Positions 1 to 12,686 of a stretch of DNA of 64,000 nt are shown here, one piece after another. The DNA lies in the NCBI GenBank assembly GCA_036898135.1, contig CM072525.1:18241349-18305348 (forward strand), read 5' to 3'. Position 1 is the stretch's first letter. Every line of letters begins with the position of its first letter. The notes below the pieces were generated by a model. That model was not told the origin of the DNA. It made no database searches and saw only the letters and a list, made by a program, of their open reading frames with translations. Both the position numbers and the translations under genes were made by a program. The stretch is from Oncomelania hupensis. Its lineage: Eukaryota; Mollusca; Gastropoda; Littorinimorpha; Pomatiopsidae.

Positions 1-814
1 GAGATTGTCGCAAGAGGACAAGTTCAACACAGCACTAAGGCTACAAGCCTACACGCTCAGTCTGCGTTGGCCTAAAGTCGCTGACCATAAGACTAGCAGT
101 TAAGGTGTAGGTCATAGCTTCACAAGATAGGCCGTAGCATAAGCCTGCTAACGTAGATCAATCCCCACCCCCACCCCCCTATAGAGGCGCTCAGGTATGA
201 CTAGTTTCGCGGGCTTTGGCTGACCACACAGCTAGATGGTCATTCTTTGTCTGAACTTCAGACGAGAAGGAGCAACGCTCTGACAGATCTCTCTAGCAGT
301 AGGTGACGGATGAAATTCATTTCATCGACAGTATAGCCACAGCCTGACATTGTCAGAAAGGTAAATTATCGATCGTTTGTTTCATCATGATTTATTGTTA
401 ATATTGTTGAATTATGTTTGTGAAGTTTCGCCATGTTTTATTATTGTAACTGTTAGTGAAACTTTGCTTGACCACGTGGCGAACACGACCTGTTTCGACA
501 CCATGAGGTAGACTCACTACCCAACTGTTGTTTCTCCTATGTGTAGAATTGCAGAACCGTGGCTGTACCGGAGAATGTGTATATTGTTAATTACTTCTCC
601 ATGTGTTTAGTTTAGCCATGATGTATGTATATGTAGAGGAAGTATGTTGGAGATTCCAGTGGACCACGGACTTAGAAAAATTTTCGTCCAGTGTTTGTAT
701 TAGTGGAGCTATCACTGAGGGCTATTCAGTGCTCATCGACTAGAAAGCTAAGTCCATAGAAACCGTGCACCAAAACTGCTCTAGAAGGACTGTGCGACAG
801 TCCGCTCTCAGTGA
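1..814. other. No gene recognised
   Basis: This stretch has no convincing open frame, RNA gene or tandem repeat. It contains a C-rich run near 163-180 and ends where the truncated non-LTR element begins. Confidence 0.5.
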
Positions 815-1888
815 TGCTGCTTTGGTGAATTAGGGCAAGTTCCTCTGGAGTTACAGGCAAAGCAAAGAATGTTAAATTTTTGGTATAAGCTTGTTCACCC
901 TGATAACAGTAATAAATTGTCCAGCGTTATGTACACTTTTTTGTTTCACATTGATTTGCATAAAGGTTATAAATCTTCATTCCTCGATTCAGTGCGGAAA
1001 GAGTTAAATAATCTTGGACTTGGTAATTTTTGGTTAAATCAGGGGCTAACCAATGTTATGCCTTCTGCTTCAGTTTTTAAGTGTACAATTAAACAACGCC
1101 TACATGATCAGTTTATTCAAGGCTGGTTCGAGGAAATAAACAATAATGAATTTTACTATAATTATCGAATGTTTAAGCTACATTTTGAATTTGAAAAATA
1201 TTTGCATGTTCTACCAACAAATCTTGCAATATCTGTTCTAAAGTTTAGGACACTTAACCACAGAATGCCAGTGCCGAGAGGCCGATATTTTAACATTCCT
1301 AGACACGAACGTGTATGTCAAAAATGTAATAGTGGCGATCTTGGTGATGAGTTTCATTATTTATTTTTGTGTTCACATTTTTGTAACTCGAGAAGAGATT
1401 TATTAAAATCATATTATTATAGATATCCCAATGCCATCAAATTTCAAGAATTATTGTCATCTAACAAAAAGTCAGAATTATTAAAGCTTGTAAGTCTAAT
1501 GAAATTAATAATTAAACAAATGTAACGTTTTTATCCCATGTCAAAAATTAATATAGTTCTGATGTTGACAGGTTATGTGTAATAAAAATTATTTCAGTAG
1601 TTTGTCATTGATGTGTTTAGGTTGAATTGTATTGTTAGTTATTATTCATAGTTGTTGTCCCCAATCAAGTTCTTTTTTTTCTTTTCCCCACTCCATACCT
1701 CCCCTTGCCACCTCCCCCCACTCCACGCTATCCCGCTGTATAAATAAATAGTTTAAAATTTTTATTTTATTTTTTAATCTAAAATGTTAATTAATTATTG
1801 TGCATGTTGGTGTATATTATTTTAACCATGTCCATGTGCCCTTAATGGGCTTTTCTGGAATAAAATTTGCCTTGCCTTGCCTTGCTAG
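815..1888 (+). mobile_element. 5'-truncated non-LTR retrotransposon, 3' end
   Basis: The reverse transcriptase C-terminus (824-1525) is followed by an AT-rich 3' UTR. The sequence ends in a short tandem tail, GCCTTGCCTTGCCTTGC, at about 1870-1887, just after an AATAAA-like string. This layout (coding end, short UTR, 5-bp repeat tail) is typical of CR1/L2-type non-LTR elements. The 5' side stops abruptly near 815-823, as expected for a truncated retroposon. Confidence 0.7.
824..1525 (+). pseudogene. Non-LTR reverse transcriptase C-terminal domain (fragment)
   Basis: An open frame of about 234 codons begins with GELGQVPLEL and continues from the Met at 869. It is the region after the polymerase domain of a CR1/L2/jockey-like ORF2. 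Visible landmarks are the RMLNFWYKL block near the start and a zinc-binding-like motif, CQKC followed by HYLFLCSHF (around codons 163-185), usual at the end of such proteins. The catalytic FADD region is missing, so this cannot be an active enzyme. The frame is undamaged to the TAA, so the insertion is not very old. The precise clade is not settled by the fragment. Confidence 0.7.
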
Positions 1889-2842
1889 AAATTTTCAGCA
1901 TAGGCCATTTGGCCGATTCAGTCACAAACCTTTAGGACAATATGAACATCTTTCGGCCATCATTTTGACTTCTTACCAACACCAAACGAGAGACCACTGA
2001 TAAGTTTCGGTTTCTTTTTCGGCGGTATTTCGAAAACGAAAAGTTTCATTGCCGGAAGCACGCCGTTCGCAACAAGGGACGTTACTCTAACTCTCTCTGC
2101 TGATGCATGTGTCGTCTTCTTGGCGTTTCCGATACGCGATGTTCGACAATAACTCATAACACCTTTATTTATCCGATAGGAAATTAATATTGCCAGAAGC
2201 AATAACAAACGAAACAGACATGAGACAAGCAAACAAACAAAAAAAAAACGGACCAATGATGGCCGATTGAGCCGTAAAACCCAAGGACAGAGGACCGATC
2301 AGAACATGACTCTTTCGGACATTTTGGAATTTTTTCGGTGAATGGCCGATTTGCCGACGAAAACGACATCACTGCACTCTTCCAGAAACTGAACAGTAGG
2401 ACAGAAAGCACTATTTGCCCAATGATGAGACAGTAGCTGCATAGACCTATCAAGGAGCGAACTATTCGAAGTGAAATTTGGACATTTAAGTATAGTGATT
2501 AGAAGATTTTGTATAGAGTAGAGGAAATAAATGTGTGATATTTACTGTTAACAAGTGGCTGGACTACCTATGTTTCATAGCCGTGTGAGAGCTAGTGTGT
2601 CAGTTAATCTTTTACCATTTTCTCCCTATCTCTGTAACCCCAGCCTAACACAGACCGAACTAAACATATAAATGTATTAAGATTAGTCACTGGGTGATTT
2701 TACTAGCCGATCCCCGCAGACAAAGACGAGTGGGTAATAGCATTCCATTGTGCAGAGCCCAGTAACAATAGACCCACCGTCACAGAGATATAATTGATTT
2801 ACTCGACAAGAAGAATAAGAAGAAGAAGATGGACCTCAGCGA
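1889..2842. other. No gene recognised
   Basis: Several short frames occur here, but none resembles a known protein. I see no repeat structure beyond an A-run near 2239. Confidence 0.4.
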
Positions 2843-5485
2843 AATTGACCTTTAAACCCGACGATTCTTCCTTGCATGACGCGGTCAGTAGGGTGGAATA
2901 CTGTTGTGTAGAAGTAAAGGCATGGATGACGGCAAATAAACTCAAACTCAATCAGGAAAAAACAGAGGCGATCCTTAATGGTTCGAAGCAGTCTTGACAA
3001 ATTCTCGTTGGATACCACTGCCATAACTCGCTTGGATTCAGTCACAAATCTTGGACTTCAGATTGATAGTCAGTTGACCATGAGTGACCACATAAGCGAA
3101 ATACTCAGGACATGCTACTTCTTCATCCATACACTTAGCAAACACCGCTCACTGCTCAAGAAACAAGCTCTAAATGCTCTTGCTGTCTCCATCATTGCAT
3201 CCCGACGAGACTGTGCGAATAGCTGCCTTTGGGGCATCACGAAGTCGGAGCTGCAGGGACTGCAACGCGTTCAAAACACAGGCGCCAGGATAGTTCTAGG
3301 AGAAAAACGAGAAACCGCATTGGCCCTGTGTTCATTGGCTTCCGGTGGAAAAGAGAAGAACAAGCAGGATTCAGGGCATGGCAGGGACAGGAAATACCAC
3401 AGAACAGATTTTCAACCTCAGAATAATCTGCGAGAAATACCTACAGCACCAACATCTATATCATGTGTTTGTAGACTTCAAGAAAGCGATTGACCGAGTC
3501 TGGCATGCAGCTCTGCGGGCAACTATGAGAGTGTACAACATCAGGCCTAAAATTATTGAAGCCATCAAAAATCTGTATGACAGGGCTACCAGTGCAGTCC
3601 TCCATAACAGCGCCATCGGGATCTGGTTCAGAAGAGCAATCGGTGTGCGTCAAGGATTCCTACTCTCTCCAACACTCTCAACATCTTCCTGGAACGCATC
3701 TTGTCAAATGGCCTTGCAGATCACGAAGGCACAGTCAGCACAGGGGATTGAGCAATCTTCAACCTTCGTTTTGCGGATGACATTGATGGATTGGCTGGAG
3801 GGAAACAGGAACTTGAACACCTGATACAGAGGCTTGACACCACCTCCAGGGCCTATGGAAAGGAAATAAGTTCAGAGAAGACCAAAATGATGACCAACAA
3901 CACCAATGGCATCAACACGGACATCAAAGTCCAAGGCCAATCCCTCAACACAGTGCATAGCTTCAAATATTTAGGAACCATTGTATCAGACAATGGGTCC
4001 CGACTGGAAGTCCTCTCCAGGATCACACAAACAACTGCTGCCCTGACAAGGTTGAAGCCCATTTGGAAAGACAGGACCATCAGTCTACATTCCAAGGTGA
4101 GGTTGCTGCGCTCTCTTGTCATCTCCATCCTCCTATACGCTTGCCAATCATGGACCCTCACAGCAGAACTACAACGAAGAATACAAAGCATGGAGATGAG
4201 GTGCTACAGAAGACTTCTGGGCATTTCCTATACCCAGCATATCACCAACGACAAAGTCCGACAGACCATCACACCATCCATTGGACAACACGATGGCATG
4301 CTCGCAGTAGTGAAGAAACGGAAGCTTTGATGGTATGGCCACATCATCAGAGCATCAAGCTTTGCAAAGACCATCCTGCAAGGCACGTTGCAAGAAGGCA
4401 GAAGAAGAAGGAGACAGAAAAAGATGTGGGAGGACAACATTCGAGAACGGACTGGCTTGACACTGAGCGAAGCCATGATGGTTGCTGAGGACAGGGAAAG
4501 ATAGAGTACGCTGGTTAAACGATCATCTTTGGTGCCCCAGCGACCTTCGAGTTACGGGATAGGATAGAATAGGATTGGAAAAGAGAATTGACCACAAGAT
4601 TATGTTCTAACGTACAACTCCTTTGCAAGTGCTGCTCCAGTATATTTGCGGGGACTACTCCTCCGTCATCAGCCAAATCGTAACCTTCGTTCTCAGGCCA
4701 GTGTCGTCTCAGGTTGACAAGCGTTTGAGAAGGCAACGCAAAGAAAAAGACTATGGGATACAGGACCATTAAGAACTCTGCACCTTACCTCTGGAATTCA
4801 CTGCGACTTCAGCTGAAACAGAAACCATTCTTGTGATTGTCAAAAGGTTGCTCAAGACCAAAATCCCCTTTGGGGTGCCTGGGGTTTCAGTATAAATAGT
4901 ATCCACACTTTCTGGAACTTTATTGCTTTAAATTCCCACTGTCGCTGTCTTTCTCCTTTGTTCTTTCTCATTCCTACTCTGTTCTATCAATCTACTATAT
5001 ACTATCTATAATCTTCTTCGCCAGACAAGTCACCTACCTTTTTTCTTGAAAACTCTTCGGGAACAAAACTCCTCATTTGTGTGTGAGGTCTGTTGGATCA
5101 GCTTGGGAATATTGGACGCTTTCTGCCAGGTGGTCACTGGGGATTCCTAAGATGTTATTATTTGGCAATGTAGGCATTTTATATACATGTGTTTTGTTGA
5201 TATTTTATAATGATGTTTGTGTTCTATTTTGTTTTTGTAAACGGGGGTTCGATAAATTAGAGTATAGCCTCAGCGTCGCCTGCGTGGGATGTCTTTATTG
5301 TAAAGTGACCGACTGGTGGAGTGCATTCGGTGTTACTACTAGGGTTGTTTCGGCAGATTTCTTATGCGGATTAGGGGTGAGTCCTCTATCAGCGAAGTTG
5401 TGGTCTTGATTTTTTTGGTCCTGATTTGGCTCGGAAAAGTCCGCTGGACCTAAAGCAATAACCATGTAATGTAATGTAATGTAAT
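2843..5485 (+). mobile_element. CR1-like non-LTR element, split by an RTE-like insertion
   Basis: The left part (2843-3357) encodes the RT thumb and connection region in two frames, with AWMTANKLKLNQEKTEAI followed by VTNLGLQIDSQLTM and LQRVQNTGARIVLG, then HWLPVEKR. The right part (4588 onward) resumes with the matching C-terminal residues, including SAPYLWNSLRLQLK near 4775-4815, then a 3' UTR and a (GTAAT)n tail at about 5464-5485. The break falls inside HWLPVEKR and both sides carry the same 12 bases, so this was one element before the RTE-like insertion. Frameshifts and stops make it a dead copy. The 3' UTR and terminal block GGTCCTGATTTGGCTCGG recur at 46.7, 50.7-51.3 and 62.4-62.9 kb. 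Confidence 0.75.
3358..4575 (+). mobile_element. RTE-like non-LTR retrotransposon, 5' truncated, nested
   Basis: Frames with at least two shifts encode an RTE-type RT. The order is EEQAGFRA, TTEQIFNLRIICEKYLQ, YHVFVDFKKAIDRVWH (motif A), GVRQGFLLSPTL, RFADDIDG (catalytic, about 3767-3790), HSFKYLGTIVSDNGS, LYACQSWTLTAELQRRIQ, and a C-terminal block ending VPQRPSSYGIG. An in-frame TGA at 4328 lies inside KRKLRWYGH, where other copies read Arg. The element ends in a GGATA-type repeat tail. TGGAAAAGAGAA occurs exactly at 3346-3357 and 4576-4587 as the target-site duplication. This is the longest copy of the family in the window. Confidence 0.8.
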
Positions 5486-5628
5486 CTGCTTCAGCAGGCT
5501 CTCTAAACATAATAGACACTGCAAATCTGTAAATATGCACATATTCTTATAGTCTACATATTATCTGACGGCTGTATTTTCAATTTCTCTTCCTGCGTGT
5601 CACTTGACGTGGTATCAGCTCCGGGGTG

Positions 5629-5812
5629 GCCTCGTGGCGCAGTGGATAAGTCGCCGGTTTCCTATGCCGAAGGTCGCGGGTTCGATTCCCGCAAGGGGCG
5701 AACGTATGTGACTTAGGTACGAGACTATTGAGGTCACCGAGGGTTTTCTCCGGGGACTCCGGTTTCCTCCCTCCCTTCAATAATGGTACAGGACGCAGTC
5801 AATATAAAAATT
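5629..5812 (+). mobile_element. tRNA-Arg-like SINE
   Basis: The head (5629-5700) folds like a tRNA. It has an A-box-like TGGCGCAGTGGATAAG, an anticodon loop reading CCT, a 5-bp T stem and the B box GGTTCGATTCC (5679-5689). It is followed by a conserved-looking central block, GAGGGTTTTCTCCGG then CTCCGGTTTCCTCCC, of the kind shared between animal SINE families (possibly the Meta-type domain; name from memory, not tested). A related block recurs in the SINE near 18490-18525. A functional tRNA-Arg gene is less likely because the sequence continues into SINE body. Confidence 0.7.
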
Positions 5813-6053
5813 TCAAAAATAAAATTTCGATTTTCTTTCCGTCTTCTAATTGCAATCTCCCTGCCTTTACACCACCTGTTTGAGTGATAGATGTGTATTT
5901 GGTGTGTGTGTGTGTGTGTGTGTGTGAGGGTGGATGAGACAGGTGACCGTGTATGTTGGTATAGATCGCCGCGCTTTGAGCCTGATTGATTTAAGGAAAG
6001 GCGCGTATATAGCATCCTGTATTATTATGATTGTATTATTATTATAACGACTG

Positions 6054-6129
<76 letters not shown>

Positions 6130-6654
6130 GTGAAAAATATGAATATTTCCAAACATTCAACCAAATGACAACATACATTGCATATGGAAATGACTCCTAT
6201 GTTGGTAAATGGTCACACACACATACACACTCCATACTACATCTTTTAAGACTTCAATTAAAGGTTCTTGCATACACAGTTGCAGCATTAAGCGCAATCG
6301 CAATGGACATTTCAAGTATTAATAATGGACTGTCATGTGTATATACTATTTCACAGACAACCTTTGACAACATCTAATACACACACACATAGACTGAAAG
6401 GTAAATCATATTATATTATCTGAAAATACAACGGGGGGGGGGGGGGGGGAAACAGACTTACGGAATAGAGAGGAACATTCCAGAGACAACGACCAGAAGA
6501 AGCTGTAGTGTATCCATGACGTATACCATGCAACAGCCGACTGCAAACTATCCGAAACTATAGGATCTTATGTATTGTCAGCCTGAACTCGGGATCCAAA
6601 TGCCTCACTCTCGCTCAGACATGACCATAAGCTTATGCCATCATTCACCACCAC

Positions 6655-6704
<50 letters not shown>

Positions 6705-7177
6705 GTCTCGCAGCCCGAGAGGCCGTTGGCGGAGACATAAGTGATGCTGATGCACAAAGTTGTCATCACTATGGATTGTCTGCAGCTGTTGTCAGGAGAC
6801 GTGGCCTGTCCTGCGCCGTCCATGTTTTGACATCGCTAATTATATAATCAAAGATGTGTTTACCTTTTATTATTTTTTGTCTGTTTTAAAGTTTCACTTT
6901 TGTGTGATATTTCAACGGGGTGTTCAAATACCAGAGTCACTACTAATTATCAGCAAATGATTTTGCTGCCCTGGCAATGCGATGTGAACCTTGTCAATAA
7001 TTACACATAGACTATTAATCTAAAGTATTTTTAACACTGACCGCGTAAGTTACACCCTCTGCCGCAAATTCACAGGTAACCACATTATTAAAACCTCCCT
7101 TAAGAACAAAATATTATCTTGTCTTTGTAAGACAATAGCTTTAAAAAGGTAGCATGCAAATAATTTCAATATATATA
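5813..7177. other. Microsatellite-rich intergenic stretch
   Basis: It holds a GT run (5909-5926), long ATC/CAT arrays (about 6053-6127 and 6647-6704) and a run of 17 G (6433-6449). Open frames here are poly-His, poly-Ile or poly-Asp translations of those arrays. No gene is recognised. Confidence 0.6.
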
Positions 7178-7740
7178 CGAGGGTTAGTTCATAACTTTTG
7201 AGACGTTTAAAAATAAATACAAGAAGGCTTCATCAATTTGAAAAGAAATATATTTACTCACAAAGCCTCATCTTTTGGGACCACTTCAGTTCAGTGCTGT
7301 TCAACATACACGCCACCGATTTCAATGCACTTTTTCATCCAACGATCAAAACAGTGCCGAAAATCAGTCAAATGGTTCAGATGCTCTTCCAAGTCAGAAA
7401 TGAGGCTATCCCTGTCATCAAAATCAATTCCTTTCATTCTTAATGGTGGGGAACAGCCAGTAGTCGCAAGGTGCCAAATCTGGCGAATATGGCGGTGGTT
7501 CGAGGACATCGTTCCCAGATTTGGCGAGAAACTCGGCAGTTTTGTTTTGCGATTTTTGAGGAGGAGCGTTGTAACGGTGAAGGATGAAGTTCTTTAGGCC
7601 GATTTTGGAAAACTTCCGGAAGGCACAAGGTTTGGATGTTCTCCATCATTAAGAATGAATTAAAAGGAATTGATTTTGAAATTAGGGATAGCCCCATTTC
7701 TGCCGTGGAAGAGCAGCTAAACCATTTGACTGATTTCCGG

Positions 7741-8022
7741 TGTGACATCGTCACAGTTCCTAGTATCTTAGCTGGGCTGGGAGCAAATGGGAGCATTCTG
7801 ATTGGTGGACGCGTTACAAAATTCGACGCATGCGCACAGTGCTATCATAGTCTTCGTAAGGGTTTGGGTTAGAGTTAGAGTTTAGGGTTAGGGTTAGGGT
7901 TTGGGTTAGGGTTAGGGTTATGACGCCTAAGAACTTCGTGAAAAAGCCGGCCCGACATGACCTGGCGCATGCGCAAAGGCGCTCGGATAAACTAGGAGAC
8001 CCGGAACTTGAAGGATGTGACA
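7741..8022. mobile_element. Small inverted-repeat element (copy A) with TTAGGG core
   Basis: The ends are TGTGACATCGTCACAGTTCC and the complement of TGTCACATCCTTCAAGTTCC. The element is flanked by CCGG at 7737-7740 and 8023-8026. The sister mariner arm has only one such site (TTCGGCACTG), so the insertion boundary is visible directly. Inside are GCGCATGCG-type palindromes and a telomere-like array. No ORF of note. A second copy lies at 25276-25515. Confidence 0.7.
7858..7921 (+). repeat. Interstitial TTAGGG-like array
   Basis: About ten TTAGGG or near variants (GTTTGGG, TTAGAG) run in tandem at the centre of the small element. They do not mark a chromosome end, because the flanking element continues on both sides. 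Confidence 0.8.
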
Positions 8023-8574
8023 CCGGCACTGTTTTGATCGTTGGATGAAAAAGTGCATTGAAATCGGGGGCGAGTATGTTGAACAGCACTGAAGTGGTCC
8101 CACATAATGAGGCTTTGTGAGTAGAACTTTTTTTTCTTTACATTGACGAAACCTTCTTGTATTTATTTTTAAAAGTCTCAAAACTTATGAACCAACCCTC
8201 GAATATAATGAGGCGATCAGCGCTGCACTATGTATCAGCTGAAGTTCATTGTCTTGTTTTTTCTTCGTCATCTTTGGTGTTAATATTAGTCTACGTATGA
8301 AACCGGGTTCACACTGTAGCAAATGGATGTATTTCAAATAATATCAGTTCATGCACTCACTACTCTCTCTGTCACACGCACGCATACACACACACACCAG
8401 CATTATTTACACTTGTTAACAATGAGGAGAAACCCCTTCCAGCAGTACAATCTTGCAGCAAGCAAGGATTGAGAAAATATCTATAAATGTCATGCCATTA
8501 AGTACATTGTAATTATAACATCCATTTAAGCAGTATGGACATGTTTGTATAGTAATATTATGGACTGTAAGGTA

Positions 8575-8827
<253 letters not shown>

Positions 8828-8999
8828 TACAATAATGCGTAAGAATGTGCAAAAGGCATTACGAAAGTATTGTCGTAGTTTGGATTCCGAAGACAGACAT
8901 TTTTAGTATACAGTAAGAAGGGAATATAAGCATTTGTTGGAAAAAAAAAAAATTATAAACACTATATGGAGATAATGATAGTGCGCTTGATGCCGATGA

Positions 9000-9085
9000 A
9001 GAAGAAGAAGAAGAAGGGAAAAAAAGAAGAAGAAGAAGAAGGGGGGAAAAAAGGAAGAAGAGAAGAAGAAGAAGAAGAAGAAGAA

Positions 9086-9173
<88 letters not shown>
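9000..9173 (+). repeat. Compound (GAA)n-(GAT)n microsatellite
   Basis: The sequence changes directly from AAG triplets to about 29 GAT triplets, then returns to GAA-rich sequence. It is probably one tract that mutated and re-expanded. Confidence 0.95.
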
Positions 9174-11310
9174 TTAAAGAAGAAAAAGAAGAGGAAGAAG
9201 AATGATACACACACAGAAGACAAGATAATAAGCCATGGAAATATGTTTCCAGACACTGTCACACATATAGATGAAAGCCAGTACTTTCCAAATAAATATC
9301 AAATTGCATGGAACCATTCCATTTCGTGGTTTTTGTTTGTTTTTTTCCCAAAACACAAAATGAAAACATGGAACGACTGGCCACTCTTTGAACTTTCTGC
9401 ACTATACAATGTGTTGAGCAGAGTTTGAGATACAGTGGAAAACTTGATTAGAAAAAGATGGACCCCAGCGACCTTGGGTACTTGTGTTCTGTTACAACAA
9501 AGACCGCACGCGATGTATTAATATACTGTTTGGTTACGATGTGTGATATATAGTTAGTTTATAGATCTTCTTGACACATGACGTTTCTGTGATGTCATGC
9601 AGTACAATCAATTGGTAACGATTCGGTTTGTACCAAAATTAATTCAAGCTAACATCACTTTCATCTTTTATGTTTTTAATTTAACATAAGTTCACATAAG
9701 TACTTTTTAGACCTCTTTTTGGGTTCGAAGGGGCGCTGTTTTAAATTGTCATTTTCTCCAAAGTGCAATGTCTAAATCACACGGGAGACCAGAGTCTGTT
9801 CGCCTGTGTCCCGCAACAGTATCGAAGTGTTGACCCAACATCTGGCACTCGGTGTCAGTATCATGGAATGAATAATCTGTATTATATTGGCCCTGCGTTG
9901 CTGGCAGTACTGAGTATCAGTTTTCCCGAATTCTATCGTTATCTCTGTTGTGAAAGCACTTGGCACGAATTCTAAATTACCATTCTTCTTCTCTGATCGA
10001 TCCTAGTGGTAATGTTTTTCAGCAAGCCCAAAATTGTTACTCTGTAGGCTTCTCCACATAGGATCTAGTGATACAGAGTAAGACTTCTCGTCTCTTTATA
10101 CATTACTAGAATACTATTCGAATATCTCCCGTCGCTTGACATTGTTGCATTCCATCTTCTATCTGTACTGGAATATGCATTCTCCGTCGACCTGGCATTG
10201 CTAGCACTGTGGCAATGCTGAAATAGCATCATTTAACAAAGTCTTTGATGTCAGTTGCCCAGAAATTCGGCCAGACTCCCCGTGAAAGCCCCGAGTACGA
10301 ATGGCTAAAAAATGTGGTTCTCGTCTGATCGATATGATGATTCACATTGTAATGCTGCGGAATTCTATCGCAGCTGCGAGTGCAACGACACAATAAAATC
10401 GCTCTTTGGGGCTTTTCACAATATTTTCTGCACTCTTTCAAATGAACAATGCAGGCTTGGCCTACTATTACTGTTGCTGCTGTATGAATGGGCGGAAAGG
10501 GCGGGTGTAAAAAAAAGCCTCTAGAGTTTACGAATTCTCGAATTGAGAAGAGGCCTGAAGATGTTCATTCCCCCACCCCACACCCCACTCCCTATCCTAA
10601 CCCCCACCCACCCACCCCCTCCCTTTTTCACCCCTTTACTGGCGTTCTATTTGTCGCCAGTTCTATTACCAATCTTTGAATGTTGGCATGGCCAGAAAAG
10701 GGTGACTAAAAACACAGTCATAGCAGTGGTCAAGAGTCAACGGATTTCCCAAAGAAAGGATTGGGTCGAAATAATTTTTGCCGACTGGCGTTCTATTTTT
10801 AGCCCGTTCTGTCATGGGTCCGTGATGTCATCGGTGATTCCGGTGACCGCCTCTAGCGTAGTGCCCTGCATTGGAATCGTGCTGCTGCTGATGGATAGTG
10901 TATCATACGTGTGTTGTTTATATGAAATACTACTGTTGCTGCATACGAAGTTGGCGATCTGTAGAACTGAGTACTGTTTTCTAGTTGATTCGCATGCTGT
11001 TATTGCTTATTTGGAATTAAGATGAGAATGTCATAATTGTGATCTGCAAGTGTCCGCTTGCTGTTGGTAAAACAGCCAACTTTTCTATGCCTTTGATTGT
11101 CGTTTTTCCAAATTAATGACCACTAGTAACGTGATACCAGTTGTGCTTGGTGCAGTCTGACGCCTCTCACAGAGTCTGTAGGGGTTTGTGTGAAATAGTA
11201 ATTAATGCCTAGCAAAAAGGTTGGACTTGCCTTAGAGGTAAACATTATGCAACGCGGGATGTGTAAGTAGCGACATAATGCTTTGTTCACACTCTGGTTA
11301 AATGACTGGC

Positions 11311-11757
11311 TTGCGAAACATGGGCCCTCACAGCAGATCTACAACGAAGAATACAAAGCATGGAGATGAGATGCTACAGAAGACTTCTGGGCATTTCCTA
11401 TACCCAGCACATCACTAACAATGAAGTCCGACAGACCATCACACAAGCCATTGGACAGGATGATGATATGCTCACCGTGGTGAAGAAATGGAAACTCCGA
11501 TGGTATTGCAACGACACCAGAGCATCAGGCCTTGCAAAAACCATCCTGCAAGGCACGGTGCAAGGAGGCAGAAGAAGAGGGAAACAGAAAAAGAGGTGGA
11601 AGGACAACATTCGAGAATGGACTGGTTTGACTCTGAACAAAGCCATGAGGGTTGCTGAGAACAGAGAAAGATGGAGTACGCTGGTTAAACGATCATCTGT
11701 GGTGCCCCAACGACTTTTGAGTTACGGGATAGGATATGATAGGATAGGACTTTATAT
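11311..11757 (+). mobile_element. RTE-like element, 3' fragment (copy 2)
   Basis: The frame from about 11317 encodes the same RT C-terminus as the copy at 3.4-4.6 kb, with RCYRRLLGISYTQHITN, LAKTILQGTVQGGRRRGK and WTGLTLNKAMRVAENR. It ends with VPQRLLSYGIG and a GGATA-type tail at about 11726-11750. Only the 3' end was inserted, so it is a dead retroposon. The frame is still open, unlike copy 1. Confidence 0.8.
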
Positions 11758-12536
11758 GTATATGTAAAGACCAATAGACCGGTAAGCGCAGGCGCAGAGC
11801 AAAGTTATTTATTTATACAGGAGAGAGCTTTGTTTTGTATTGACCCGTGTTGTGTTTTTGGTAGTGTTGGTCACTGTGTTGTGTTTTGACACTGTCAGCG
11901 TATTGGTGGTGGCTGTACGGTGTTGCATTATTTAATGCCCACGGCGATTCGATTAGTGATTGTTACAGAGACAGTGCCAGCTAGTGCTGATTGGCATTTG
12001 CAGTCTTTTAGTTACACGCAATGTGATACATGCAGAGAAAACGGCGTCTCTACATACTTGGTGCTATAAAATTTCTGGCGAGTCTTGTTTGTAGGGTTTA
12101 GCCCAGTGGCCTTGAGCAGTCAAGCAGCTGTTGATTATGGAGAGACGTGGACTTTTACCTGGAGTGACCAGGCAGCGCTAATGCTGTGTTTGTGTGTGTT
12201 GACGGAAACCTTACACGCTGATGCCTGTTAGGATCTGCTGGGATTTGGCGGACAGGGTGCTATGGCGTGTATTGAATGAGATAGGCTGTTAGTAGAATTG
12301 GGAGATAAACGGATTGCTGTAGCATAAAGGATGAACTGCTGAATGGCAGCATGATAAAATATATCAGAATGCTGTAGCATAAAACATAAGACCCTCATGC
12401 ATACCAAGCAATATTATAAGAGATGTTATTGTTCTGCGAAGCATGAACTTATAATACGCAGCGCAAAATTATGTTGTATCTCACCTATCACTATCATAAC
12501 AATGGCTTAACCTGAATGAGATCTACTAAAGACTGC

Positions 12537-12686
<150 letters not shown>

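Larger units (their letters stand above)
7178..8201. mobile_element. Inverted dimer of mariner-type 3' ends
   Basis: Both ends carry the same inverted terminus: CGAGGGTTAGTTCATAAC at 7178, and its complement, with a few changes, ending at 8201. The left arm (7178 to about 7635) reads on the minus strand as the last third of a mariner transposase, with NAPPQKSQNKTAEFLAKSG, PPYSPDLAP and FRHCFDRWMKKCIEIGG. The right arm (about 7636 to 8201) reads the same C-terminal region on the plus strand, and is split by a small element at 7741-8022. No N-terminal DNA-binding region is present, so it cannot make transposase. It is best explained as a fold-back derivative joining two 3' ends. TA duplication: present at 7176-7177, degraded on the right. 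Confidence 0.7.

Noticed and set aside
5629..5705. Functional tRNA-Arg gene
   Set aside because: The acceptor stem is imperfect and the sequence continues into a SINE-type body with conserved central blocks.
7858..7921. Chromosome end or telomere
   Set aside because: The array is short, degenerate, and enclosed by a TIR element inside another element.
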